Shown: positions 1-7,061 of the stretch, piece after piece
How positions within the stretch are numbered: the first letter of the stretch is position 1
Layout: each line of letters opens with the position of its first letter
Source of the DNA: JANLTP01 sp031363055
Lineage (GTDB): Bacteria; Pseudomonadota; Gammaproteobacteria; Burkholderiales; Burkholderiaceae_E
Reading direction: 5' to 3'
Length of the DNA stretch: 10,492 bases
Assembly: GCA_031363055.1 (NCBI GenBank)
Contig: JANLTP010000198.1
Location: 1 to 10,492, forward strand
Notes under the pieces: generated by a model
Database searches by the model: none
Seen by the model: only the letters and a program-made list of their open reading frames with translations
Told to the model about the DNA's origin: nothing
Program-made: the position numbers and the translations under genes

Positions 1-141
1 AACAACCCTACCGAGACCAACGACGGCGTCGATAGCACCAATAGCAGCGATTTAGGATCGAACACACCTATCACGATGAAATTCCATCGCTATTCCCCGC
101 TTTTTTATCAACGCTATGCCTCAACCCCGACAGGCTCCTAG
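1..141 (+). other. Possible C-terminal end of a gene entering from the left
   Basis: Frame 1 of the plus strand is open from the first base to a TAG at 139-141 (46 codons), while the other two plus frames hit stops within about 55 bases. The peptide is rich in Asn, Thr, Ser, Asp and Gly and ends with an aromatic stretch (FHRYSPLFYQRYAS). It matches no family I recognise. The stop overlaps the stop of the convergent aminotransferase in the palindrome CCTAGG. The stretch is also noticeably AT-richer than the operon beside it, so it may simply be intergenic DNA open by chance. No clear hairpin terminator is visible. Confidence 0.25.
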
Positions 142-1526
142 GCTACCGCATGTTCCCTGTGCACCTGAGCCAGAGTTTCGTCGAGTGCAATCTTGCATTT
201 ATCAAACAGCTCATCGATCTGCGCATCGGTAATGATCAACGGCGGGCAGATCGCGACGGTGTCACGAATTGCGCGCAAAATAAGTCCGTGCTTGAGCGCG
301 GCGTTTTGCACCAGGGCACCAACACCGGCGGCCGGATCGAAGCCTTTTCGGTTGGCCCGATCTTCGGCCAGTTCAAGGCCGCCGATCAGGCCGACGCCAC
401 GAGCTTCGCCAACCAAGGGGTGGCTGCCGAGGGCGCGCAGGCGTGCCTGGAAATGCGGTTCAATGCGCCGAACCTGCGCGACGATATCGCGCTCCTGGTA
501 GATCTTCAAGGTCTCGTTGGCGACCGCCGCACACACCGGATGGCCGGCGTACGTGACACCGTGTGCGAACGTGCCATGTTTGCGACTGCCTTCAACGACA
601 CCGTCGTATATCGCCTTGCTGACCAGGGTCGCGGAGATCGGCAAATAGGAACTCGACAGCGCCTTGGCAACCGTCATGATATCCGGGTGCATGCCGAAGG
701 TTTGTGATCCGAACATATGGCCGGTACGTCCGAAGCCGCAGATGACTTCATCGGCGACCAGCAGAATCTCGTGTTTCTTCAATACGGCGCCGATTTTTTC
801 CCAATAACCTATGGCGGGAACGATGACGCCACCGGCGCCCTGCACGGGTTCCGCAAAAAAAGCAGCAATGGTCTCAGCGCCTTCGCGCTCGATCAGACTT
901 TCCAGATTGCCGACAATCCGATCTACAAAAGCCGACTCGGACTCACCCGCCTCGCCATAATGGTAATAGCTTGGGCAATCGGTACGCAACACGCGATCGA
1001 CCGGCAAATCGAAATCGGCGTGATTCGACGGGATGCCGGTCAGGCTGCCGGCCATGACGGTGACGCCATGGTAGCCGCGCACCCGTGCGATCAGTTTTTT
1101 CTTCTGTGGTTTGCCAACCGCATTAAAGTAATACCAGATGATCTTGACCGCTTGATCATTCGCCTCGGAGCCCGAGTTTGCAAACAGCGCCTTGCTGAAA
1201 CCAAACGGACGGGTCAGCGTCATCAGTCGATCGGCCAACTCAATAGCCGGTTCGGTTGAGCGGCCGCCGAAGATCTGGTAATAAGGCAATTGCTGCATCT
1301 GACGATGCGCCGCATCAACCAGCCGCTGCTCGGAAAAGCCCAGCGACGTACACCAGAGCCCGGACATACCTTCGAGGTATCGCCGGCCTTGGTCATCTTC
1401 GACGTATACACCATCGCCTTTGGTCATGACAACCGGGCCAACCTGCGCATGGCTTTCGGGATTGGTGTAGGGATGCAGCAGCGAGGCGATGTCGCGCGAA
1501 ACGTTACGGTCGTGTTGGACGGTCAT
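138..1526 (-). CDS. Class III PLP-dependent aminotransferase (omega-amine/omega-amino acid:pyruvate type)
   Basis: A 462-residue fold-type I aminotransferase that moves an amino group from an amine or omega-amino acid to an oxo-acid such as pyruvate, in the cytoplasm. All family marks are present: SGSEAND at 118-124 (phosphate and dimer contact), GYHG at 151-154, EPVQG at 226-230, the cofactor-binding Asp259 in ADEVICGFGRTG, and the Schiff-base Lys288 in TVAKALSSSY. Length is normal for the family. The start is fixed by a strong ribosome site, TAGGAG seven bases before ATG. It is the last gene of a three-gene operon, 25 bp after the CoA-transferase. Candidate relatives are putrescine-, taurine- or beta-alanine-pyruvate aminotransferases. 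The substrate cannot be decided from sequence alone; the class assignment is secure. Confidence 0.95.
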   Translation of the reverse strand: MTVQHDRNVSRDIASLLHPYTNPESHAQVGPVVMTKGDGVYVEDDQGRRYLEGMSGLWCTSLGFSEQRLVDAAHRQMQQLPYYQIFGGRSTEPAIELADRLMTLTRPFGFSKALFANSGSEANDQAVKIIWYYFNAVGKPQKKKLIARVRGYHGVTVMAGSLTGIPSNHADFDLPVDRVLRTDCPSYYHYGEAGESESAFVDRIVGNLESLIEREGAETIAAFFAEPVQGAGGVIVPAIGYWEKIGAVLKKHEILLVADEVICGFGRTGHMFGSQTFGMHPDIMTVAKALSSSYLPISATLVSKAIYDGVVEGSRKHGTFAHGVTYAGHPVCAAVANETLKIYQERDIVAQVRRIEPHFQARLRALGSHPLVGEARGVGLIGGLELAEDRANRKGFDPAAGVGALVQNAALKHGLILRAIRDTVAICPPLIITDAQIDELFDKCKIALDETLAQVHREHAVA

Positions 1527-1551
1527 CTTGTACTCCTAATGGAACTCAACA

Positions 1552-2763
1552 CTAGCATGTACCGATTACTTTTGAGTGACGCAGCGCCGCGATCTGGGCA
1601 TCATCAAAACCCAGACCAGCGAGCACTTCATCATTATGCGCGCCAGGCAGCGCCAGCGTGTGACCACTGAAATTTGCTGCACCAATACGAAATCCAGCGC
1701 CGGCGAGACGCACTGATCCGTATGGTGTCTGCACGTCGTTGAGAAAGCCACGGGCGAGCACTTGCGGATGTTCAAGGATTTCGGCAATCGAATGGACGGT
1801 CGCACACGGTACGTCAGCCTTGGTCAGCTTTTGTTCCCAGGCCTTGGGATCTCCTTCACGCATGGCGCCTTCAATAATCTCGCAGAGCGCCGACGCATGT
1901 TCGGTACGCGAAGCCCAATCGGAGAAGCGCGGATCGGCCAGTGCATCGGCCCGACCCATCGTTGTCAGCAAGCTGACGAACTGCTTGTCGGTCAGCACCG
2001 CCAACACGATGAAGCCGTTGCCGCATCGGAACCGGTCTGCGGTAGGCTTGCGGCTGGTTGAATGGTTTCCCATCTGCTGATGACGGTGGTGCGCGACCGT
2101 GTACTCGGCGACTTGCGGCGCCAGGAAATTCAGCATCGATTCGAGCATCGATACATCGACAACCTGGCCTCGTCCGGTTTGGCTGCGTTGATACAAAGCG
2201 CAGGCGATGGCAAACGCCGCGGTCATGCCGGTGGTGATGTCAGCGATCGCAAATCCGGCGCGCATCGGACCGTTGATCGCTTCGCCGGTGATCGACATCA
2301 GTCCCGACATCGCTTGAATCTTGCCATCGAAGCTGGCTGTTCGACGCTCGGGTCCGGTATTGCCAAAGCCGGAAATGCCGCAATAAATCAGGCGCGGATT
2401 CAGTTGCGCCAATCGCTGATAGCCGATACCGAGCCGGTCCATGACATCGGGCCGAAAGTTCTCGCACACAACATCGTAATCGTTGATCAGGCGCTCGATG
2501 ATGTCGATGGCTTGTGGTTTGGCAAGATCCAGCGTCATGCTGCGCTTGCCCACGTTCGAAGCCATCCAGCCCGGCGCCAGCAGGCGTTCTGACCATTCGC
2601 GGCCGATCGGTAAGCGCCGCATGCTGTCGCCCTCAATCGGTTCGATTTTCAGAACGTCCGCGCCCTGCAGGGCGAGTTGAAACGTGCTGAACGGCCCGGC
2701 CAGATAGTGCGTGAAGTCAAGGATTCGCACACCGCTGAGTGCGCCGGGCGAGTTGCCGGACAT
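1552..2763 (-). CDS. CaiB/BaiF family (class III) CoA-transferase
   Basis: A 403-residue family III CoA-transferase, which moves CoA between carboxylic acids through an aspartyl-CoA thioester. The opening GVRILDFTHYLAGPFSTFQL followed by GADVLKIEP is the classic family N-terminus. The segment VVCENFRPDVMDRLGIGY (98-115) and ISGFGNTGP (130-138) are equally typical. The expected catalytic aspartate is Asp175 in GFAIADITTGM. Start ATG lies 2 bp after the stop of the upstream GrdB-like gene, with AGGT overlapping that stop as ribosome site, so the two are almost certainly co-transcribed and translationally coupled. The acid handled is unknown. In this operon it could activate the substrate or product of the neighbouring aminotransferase, which is inference. 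Confidence 0.95.
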   Translation of the reverse strand: MSGNSPGALSGVRILDFTHYLAGPFSTFQLALQGADVLKIEPIEGDSMRRLPIGREWSERLLAPGWMASNVGKRSMTLDLAKPQAIDIIERLINDYDVVCENFRPDVMDRLGIGYQRLAQLNPRLIYCGISGFGNTGPERRTASFDGKIQAMSGLMSITGEAINGPMRAGFAIADITTGMTAAFAIACALYQRSQTGRGQVVDVSMLESMLNFLAPQVAEYTVAHHRHQQMGNHSTSRKPTADRFRCGNGFIVLAVLTDKQFVSLLTTMGRADALADPRFSDWASRTEHASALCEIIEGAMREGDPKAWEQKLTKADVPCATVHSIAEILEHPQVLARGFLNDVQTPYGSVRLAGAGFRIGAANFSGHTLALPGAHNDEVLAGLGFDDAQIAALRHSKVIGTC

Positions 2764-2765
2764 GG

Positions 2766-3731
2766 TTACCTATCGCCCAGGTTCGTCGCAAGCGTCGTTG
2801 CAAGCGTCGCATCACGAACGGCTTGTGCAACCGCCTTGATCTGATCATTGGCCGCACGCCGCTCGGCAATCTCGTTGGCCGACAGCCGTGACAGGTTCAA
2901 ATAGTCGAGCCGCCAATCTTCTGCGCCGCTCCAGAGCAGCGGATTTTGCAAGGTGTTTCGCGCGCCGACCGACGATTCGAGCAGGCGCAGTGCTAACTCG
3001 AGCGTCTGGTCTTGCGATCTCGTGTCGTTGGGCAACGCGGCGGCGCTGCCGAGCGGAAAGTCGCTGAATAGAAATCGCGGTACGCCGCACAACTCGACGA
3101 TATCCTTGGCGGCCCCCATGAGAACCGTCGCGATTCCGTTGGCCTCCAGATATCGGGCGGTCAGGCTCATGGTCTGATGACAAATCGGGCAATTGGGCAC
3201 CAGCACCGCCGCATCGACGCCATCGGCCCGACACAACGCGAGTAACTCTGGGCAATCAATCTCGAGCGTATGGCGCTGGCTGCGATTGGTCGGTATGCCG
3301 TGAAAGCGGCGCGCCGAAGCACCGATGCGGCCGGCCTGTACCGCTCTGCGCAGGGCGGCCAATGGGAACCAGCAGTTCTGGTCGTCGACCAACTGCGAAC
3401 GATGAATGCCGACATGCGAAATCCGCAGATCGTGCTCGAGCGAGGTATCGCCTGAGTAAATTTTGTAGAACTTGGCAGCAGCGTTGTAAGGGGCGCTGAC
3501 TGTCTGATCGCCTCGGTCTGCCTGGAATGGCGCTGCCGTCGTCAGCAGTACAACCGTCGCTTCAGATAAAGGCTTCAGCAGGGTGCTGAACGGTACATCC
3601 TGGTATTGAGCATAACGATACGGGTTGCCATAACCGAGCGCGTCATACCAGGCATGCGTACGGTCGATGTAGCGGATCGGTTGTTGCGATTCGGGCGCAA
3701 AGCCCAAGGATGTATCGAGTGCCTGATCCAT
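2766..3731 (-). CDS. GrdB-like protein (glycine/sarcosine/betaine reductase component B family, cysteine form)
   Basis: A 321-residue protein resembling the B component of glycine/sarcosine/betaine and D-proline reductases. In those clostridial enzymes a selenocysteine/cysteine motif attacks the substrate. Here the matching segment is VLVPNCPICHQTMSL (177-191), with a plain CxxC (Cys181, Cys184) and ordinary Cys codons, so no selenocysteine is involved. Further family-like marks are the alternating HVGIHRSQLVDDQNCWFP region (106-123) and the segment DIVELCGVPRFLFSDFPLG (210-228). It is the first gene of the operon with the CoA-transferase and aminotransferase. Start ATG has only a weak ribosome site (GGA about nine bases upstream). 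Cysteine homologues occur in aerobic proteobacteria without the rest of the reductase complex and, to my knowledge, have no settled function. Family call fairly sure; biochemical role open. Confidence 0.75.
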   Translation of the reverse strand: MDQALDTSLGFAPESQQPIRYIDRTHAWYDALGYGNPYRYAQYQDVPFSTLLKPLSEATVVLLTTAAPFQADRGDQTVSAPYNAAAKFYKIYSGDTSLEHDLRISHVGIHRSQLVDDQNCWFPLAALRRAVQAGRIGASARRFHGIPTNRSQRHTLEIDCPELLALCRADGVDAAVLVPNCPICHQTMSLTARYLEANGIATVLMGAAKDIVELCGVPRFLFSDFPLGSAAALPNDTRSQDQTLELALRLLESSVGARNTLQNPLLWSGAEDWRLDYLNLSRLSANEIAERRAANDQIKAVAQAVRDATLATTLATNLGDR

Positions 3732-3774
3732 AGTTGCTGGTCCGGAAAATCAAGGGCAGCGTTTTGTCGCGTCG

Positions 3775-3825
3775 CACTGGGCGCTGATATTCAAGAACAA
3801 GAACGTTGAACATCAGCGCGCAGTG
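3775..3825. repeat. Long imperfect inverted repeat (leader hairpin of the aminotransferase operon)
   Basis: The arms are CACTG (3775-3779), GCGCTGAT (3781-3788) and TTCAA (3790-3794), pairing with TTGAA (3806-3810), ATCAGCGC (3812-3819) and CAGTG (3821-3825). This gives 18 paired bases interrupted by two single mismatches, with an 11-base loop. No T-run follows on either strand, so it is not a standard intrinsic terminator. On the minus strand it sits between the stop of the glycine-rich gene and the start of the GrdB-like gene, 43 bases before that start. TTCAAGAACAA, at 3790-3800, occurs again at 3833-3843. It may be an mRNA structure or a protein-binding palindrome. Confidence 0.75.
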
Positions 3826-3872
3826 AGGAAAGTTCAAGAACAACTTCAGCGACAAAGTCCTCCGATATTTGA

Positions 3873-4139
3873 TTATGCCGGTTTCTTGGCCATGGCGTTC
3901 TTGATCAACGCAACTACGGCCATCATGACAATGCCGCCAATACCACCGCCGGCAAGATTGCCGACCATGCCGCCGGCAGCACCAGCGCCCAAGACCGAGC
4001 TGATGATCTGTCCGCCCAAGCCACCGCCGACGATACCTGCCAGGCTGTTACCCATCGTTCCCAGGCTCAGGTTTTTGAACAATGCCCCGCCCAGATTGCC
4101 GCCTACTGCACCAATAATCAGTTGAATGATCAGATCCAT
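3873..4139 (-). CDS. Small glycine-zipper membrane protein, unknown function
   Basis: An 88-residue hydrophobic protein made largely of Gly, Ala, Ile, Leu and Val with repeated GxxxG-type spacing (IIGAVGGNLGGALF, GIVGGGLGGQI, GNLAGGGIGGIV). It ends in a short basic tail, KNAMAKKPA. The pattern predicts two or three tightly packed membrane helices. I recognise it as a conserved small hypothetical protein but not as a protein with a known role. The start is the ATG at 4139 rather than a longer upstream one at 4187, because a near-ideal ribosome site (GAGGAGGAG) lies just before 4139. It is divergent from the hemerythrin gene, with 180 bp between. I see no convincing sigma-70 promoter in that gap. 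Confidence 0.8.
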   Translation of the reverse strand: MDLIIQLIIGAVGGNLGGALFKNLSLGTMGNSLAGIVGGGLGGQIISSVLGAGAAGGMVGNLAGGGIGGIVMMAVVALIKNAMAKKPA

Positions 4140-4248
4140 CTCATCTCCTCCTCTATTGACGCGTCGATTTGCGCGCTCACTGATCATAGGCCGAACGATT
4201 CAACTTGGCACCAGTACAATCGTGCGATGCGCCAAGGAATCCGCGCAA

Positions 4249-4267
4249 GCCGCCCGAAATCGGCGGC
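4249..4267. repeat. Small GC-rich inverted repeat in the divergent glycine-zipper/hemerythrin gap
   Basis: GCCG and CCG (4249-4256, with one bulged C between them) face CGG and CGGC (4261-4267) around a four-base loop, AAAT. It lies about 50 bases before the hemerythrin start. It is followed on the plus strand by AAAA, and on the minus strand preceded by TTTT, so it does not look like a terminator in either direction. It may be a minor leader structure or chance. Confidence 0.3.
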
Positions 4268-4319
4268 AAAAGATCGAAGCGTTCGAGTAAAGATTTGAGA
4301 CTTGGCAAGGACTTGCGTA

Positions 4320-4778
4320 ATGCAGTTAAAAACTTCATCAGATGTCGGCGAATTTACCTGGAACGACCATTATTTGTTGGGTTTCGGCGAAATGGACGCG
4401 ACTCACCAGGAGTTTGTCGTCGTTGTCGCAGCCCTTCAGCGCTCGCCAGACGACGAATTGCTGGTGGCGCTCGATCACTTTATTGCTCATGCGCAATCGC
4501 ATTTTGGGGCTGAAGATCAATGGATGAGAGATACCGCTTTTCCTCCGTCCGATTGCCACATAGAAGAACATGCAGCGGTCATGAAATCGGCGTACGAAGT
4601 TCGTGAACGCGTGGTGCTTGGGGACTATTCGGTAGCGCGCTCATTTGCAGCGGAATTGCGTCGCTGGTTTCCCGGCCATGCCGATTATCTTGACTCGGCA
4701 TTGGCCGCGTGGATGGTCAAGCGCCGGTTAGGTGGCAAGCCCGTGGTGCTCAAGCGTAACTTGGGTCTGAGAGCTTGA
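4320..4778 (+). CDS. Bacteriohemerythrin (hemerythrin-domain oxygen-binding protein)
   Basis: A 152-residue single-domain hemerythrin with a non-heme di-iron site that binds oxygen reversibly. All seven expected ligands are visible: His29 (DATHQEF), His61 and Glu65 (HFGAED), His80 and His84 (CHIEEH), His120 and Asp125 (HADYLD). The N-terminal TWNDHYLLGFGEMD is the usual bacteriohemerythrin opening. ATG at 4320 is chosen over an in-frame TTG at 4302 because AAGGA (4307-4311) is well spaced before the ATG. It is monocistronic, and its stop is 7 bp from the stop of the convergent thioesterase gene. Likely roles are oxygen storage, delivery or sensing. The last 20 residues are basic (KRRLGGKPVVLKRN) and may be a partner-binding tail. 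Confidence 0.92.
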   Translation: MQLKTSSDVGEFTWNDHYLLGFGEMDATHQEFVVVVAALQRSPDDELLVALDHFIAHAQSHFGAEDQWMRDTAFPPSDCHIEEHAAVMKSAYEVRERVVLGDYSVARSFAAELRRWFPGHADYLDSALAAWMVKRRLGGKPVVLKRNLGLRA

Positions 4779-4785
4779 ATTTGAT

Positions 4786-5337
4786 CTAACTCGCTGGCAC
4801 AGCGTCAAAGACAAAGCAGGTGGTTGACGCGTGTCCATAGAGTTTGCCGTCCGGCCCCACCAGCCTGGCGTCTGCGGTTGCCATGCGAGAGCCTTGATGA
4901 ATGATTCTCCCTTCGGCGCGCAGCAATCCAACTAACGGCGTCACCGCTCGGACGAAATTGACCTTCAATTCGGCCGTGGTGTACGCCTTGCCGGCCGGCA
5001 ATACCGAGTGCACGGTGCAGCCGAGCGCCGAGTCGAGCAGGCTGGACATCCAGCCGCCGTGTACCGTCGCTAATGGATTGAAGTGGGCCGCGCTCGGGCG
5101 GCCTTGGAAAACCACCCGGCCGACTTGCGCCTCGATGAGCAAAAAATCCAGGGTGTGGCCCAGGGGCGGTGGCGGCAGTCTGCCTTCGAGCCAGGCGCGC
5201 AAGAAGTCAATACCCCGCTGGGCGGTGACCGCTGCCGGCGGCGTGACGCCAGGCGGCAGGATGGTGGCGCGTACCTTCGCCTCATCATCGTTCCAGCGGG
5301 CTGACAGATTGACGGGTTGTTCAGTATTTGAGGGCAT
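4786..5337 (-). CDS. PaaI-family hotdog-fold acyl-CoA thioesterase
   Basis: A 183-residue hotdog-fold thioesterase, expected to hydrolyse acyl- or aryl-CoA esters. The family signature runs from HFNPLATVHGG (85-95) to LLDSALGC (100-107), with the catalytic-type Asn87 and Asp102 in their usual places, then the central beta strands ending in KLYGHASTTCFVF. About 55 residues precede the core. The start at 5337 is preferred because AAGG lies just upstream; the longer frame up to 5487 would run into the preceding aldolase-type gene. It is 26 bp downstream of that gene on the same strand and probably co-transcribed. The exact acyl substrate is not evident. Confidence 0.9.
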   Translation of the reverse strand: MPSNTEQPVNLSARWNDDEAKVRATILPPGVTPPAAVTAQRGIDFLRAWLEGRLPPPPLGHTLDFLLIEAQVGRVVFQGRPSAAHFNPLATVHGGWMSSLLDSALGCTVHSVLPAGKAYTTAELKVNFVRAVTPLVGLLRAEGRIIHQGSRMATADARLVGPDGKLYGHASTTCFVFDAVPAS

Positions 5338-5363
5338 ATCAAGCCTTCGTTCAATGATGGTGT

Positions 5364-6548
5364 TCAGCGCAGTGCGCCACGCGCGTCGACCGCAATGATG
5401 CGCTCGATTCGCGCGCTGCCCGGGGCTGTCGCCAGTGGTCCACGCACGCCAATCATATAGTCGTGAAGATTCACCGTCGGATCGCAATGCCCGGGCACCA
5501 GCCAGAGCGTCTCGCCCATCATCGGTAGACGGCTCGAGGCATCGCGGCCAATGATAATGCCGTGTTCGTCGCCGCCGACCTTGTACTCGAGCTCGGTATG
5601 TCCGAGGATTTTTGGCATGCCGGAGTCAATCGCGTGGCTCTTGTGGCCAGCGTCGCACACGACATGATTCCGACTGACGCTCATGACCTGCGTCTTGACG
5701 AGCAACGCGTGCTCGAAGCTCGGATATTCAGGATCGATTTCATTGCGGGCATAGTCGGCATCCATGAACAGGTAGGAGCCGACCTGCAATTCACCGTAAG
5801 CACCGCTCGCACTTTCGTAACCGAAGCAGCCGGTGCCGGCACCGGTTACCAGGGGCACGTCAATCGCTGCGGCGCGCAGCAGATTGACCGTGCTGCGAAC
5901 CGCTTGCTCAACTTGCGCGATTGCGTTTTGGCGCTCCGCTCGAGAGCGCGCATGTTGCGCCTTGCCGTTGTAGGCCTGCAGTCCGGCAAAGCGCAGCCCC
6001 GTACAGCGAACCACACGAGAAGCCAATTCAACGGCAACTTCGCCTGGTGCCACGCCGCATCGCCCCGCGCCGACGTCGATTTCAACCAGCACATCAATCT
6101 TGTGAGGTAATGCTCGCGGCTTGGCGTCCACTGGCCGATCACGCATCGCCTGTTCAAGGTTGTCGACGCCGATCGCGCTATCGACGGCGATCGACAAGCA
6201 TCCGCCTGCCGCAGCCATTCGTTCGGACAGCGCGGCCACGCGGGCGAGTTTGGCCGGTGCCACGACCTCATTGCTGATGTAAATGTCGGTGACGCCGGCT
6301 GCGGCAAGCGCCTCGGCTTCCTCGGTCTTCTGCACACACACCCCGACCGCGCCGGCTGACATTTGCAAACGGGCGATGACCGCACTCTTGTGCATCTTGG
6401 CATGCGGCCGCAGCTTGATCGACTTATTGCGGGCAAATGTCGCCATGCGCTCCAGGTTGCGTTCCATCGCGTCGAGATCGATAACCAATGCCGGGGTATC
6501 AATATTGGCGGCGGTTTTTCCAACCGATGCCTCCCAGTGCTCAGGCAT
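5364..6548 (-). CDS. D-threonine aldolase / 3-hydroxy-D-aspartate aldolase family PLP enzyme (DSD1-like)
   Basis: A 394-residue fold-type III (alanine racemase-like barrel) PLP enzyme of the D-threonine aldolase/D-serine dehydratase group. The N-terminal IDTPALVIDLDAMERNL is typical, and the PLP lysine is Lys51 in RPHAKMHKS. The C-terminal metal site is intact in GHCDPTVNLHD (353-363), where His354 and Asp356 or Cys355 are the expected ligands. This motif is common in 3-hydroxyaspartate aldolases, so cleavage of a beta-hydroxy-D-amino acid to glycine or glyoxylate plus an aldehyde or amino acid is likely. D-serine or hydroxyaspartate dehydration is the alternative. ATG at 6548 is used because AGGA lies nine bases upstream; a TTG at 6596 would add 16 residues and overlap the pseudogene stop. 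It is first in a pair with the thioesterase. Confidence 0.9.
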   Translation of the reverse strand: MPEHWEASVGKTAANIDTPALVIDLDAMERNLERMATFARNKSIKLRPHAKMHKSAVIARLQMSAGAVGVCVQKTEEAEALAAAGVTDIYISNEVVAPAKLARVAALSERMAAAGGCLSIAVDSAIGVDNLEQAMRDRPVDAKPRALPHKIDVLVEIDVGAGRCGVAPGEVAVELASRVVRCTGLRFAGLQAYNGKAQHARSRAERQNAIAQVEQAVRSTVNLLRAAAIDVPLVTGAGTGCFGYESASGAYGELQVGSYLFMDADYARNEIDPEYPSFEHALLVKTQVMSVSRNHVVCDAGHKSHAIDSGMPKILGHTELEYKVGGDEHGIIIGRDASSRLPMMGETLWLVPGHCDPTVNLHDYMIGVRGPLATAPGSARIERIIAVDARGALR

Positions 6549-6592
6549 CCGCCTGCTTCCTGGAACTGCGCTGGGCCAAACGAGTTTTGAAG

Positions 6593-6778
6593 TCAACGAG
6601 TTACCTCTGAATTTTCGACATTTCGCATCAACAGCTTGCTCCAGAATCCGGAGTCAGCGTTCATTTGAAAACCGACCTTGCCCGGCCAGACATTGCGCGG
6701 ATTCTCGAAGGTGCCAAACAGCATATCCCAAATGGGTAAGTCGCCATAGTTGCGCGTAACCGCTACTCGCGCATGAAA
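6593..6778 (-). pseudogene. C-terminal remnant of a sterol desaturase/fatty acid hydroxylase
   Basis: A frame read on the minus strand, ending in TGA at 6593-6595, encodes NYGDLPIWDMLFGTFENP followed by NVWPGKVGF and ending MRNVENSEVTR. The NYGDLPxWDxLFGTF block is the characteristic stretch after the last histidine box of the membrane fatty acid hydroxylase/sterol desaturase superfamily. Only about 53 codons are recognisable. The histidine boxes and all membrane helices are missing, the frame closes at TAA (6791-6793), and there is no usable start. The 5' part overlaps the end of the ArsR-like frame. I read it as the surviving tail of a deleted gene. The family call rests on motif recognition only. 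Confidence 0.65.
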
Positions 6779-7026
6779 GGAGTAAAAAAATTACTTTGGT
6801 GATTCGCCGCAGCAAAATGGAACCAAGTCCGAACCAGCACGGCAATTCCGTCGATACGCGAAGCGATGGCCGGACCGTCAATGTCGTAATAGGTATGTCG
6901 ACCCTCTGTCTCTGCGCGAACGATGCCGGCACGTTCCATCTGTTGCAAATGCCTGGCAATGACAGAGCGGTCCTGTGGCAAAGTTTTGGCGATTGTGCCT
7001 ATATCGGAGCGCCCCAATAAAACCAT
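6763..7026 (-). pseudogene. ArsR-type HTH regulator lacking its N-terminus (possibly broken)
   Basis: An 87-residue frame carries a good ArsR winged helix: a recognition-helix region PQDRSVIARHLQQMERAGIV followed by the wing EGRHTYYDID. Complete ArsR proteins have about 20-30 residues before the motif. Here the frame runs back only through IFRQ before meeting a TAG at 7039-7041, and the ATG at 7026 lies inside the first family helix with no ribosome site. A deletion or point mutation has probably removed the start. No cysteine metal site of the classic kind is seen. If translated, the product would lack helix 1 and might not dimerise. It lies between two other damaged genes, which supports decay. 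Confidence 0.65.
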
Positions 7027-7061
7027 TTGCCGAAAGATCTATATGCGCTCATATGCCTAGG

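Noticed and set aside
3180..3195. Possible selenocysteine at the GrdB-like active motif
   Set aside because: Both motif positions are ordinary Cys codons and there is no in-frame TGA.
3643..3855. A 70-codon minus-strand frame spanning the leader hairpin, with GGAGGA just upstream of a TTG
   Set aside because: It overlaps the start of the GrdB-like gene in another frame, its ribosome spacing is too short, and the product looks like no known protein.
4215..4220. TACAAT as a -10 box for the hemerythrin gene
   Set aside because: No -35 element at suitable distance and no extended -10; too weak to list.
4779..4785. Bidirectional terminator between the hemerythrin and thioesterase genes
   Set aside because: The convergent stops are only 7 bp apart and no stem with a T-run is visible.
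138..6548. A beta-hydroxyaspartate cycle operon, suggested by an aldolase of the right family plus an aminotransferase
   Set aside because: The aminotransferase is class III and in a separate operon, and no iminosuccinate reductase or hydroxyaspartate dehydratase is present.
6654..6959. A 101-codon minus-strand frame across the ArsR and desaturase remnants
   Set aside because: It is out of frame with both recognisable proteins, and its sequence has no family features.
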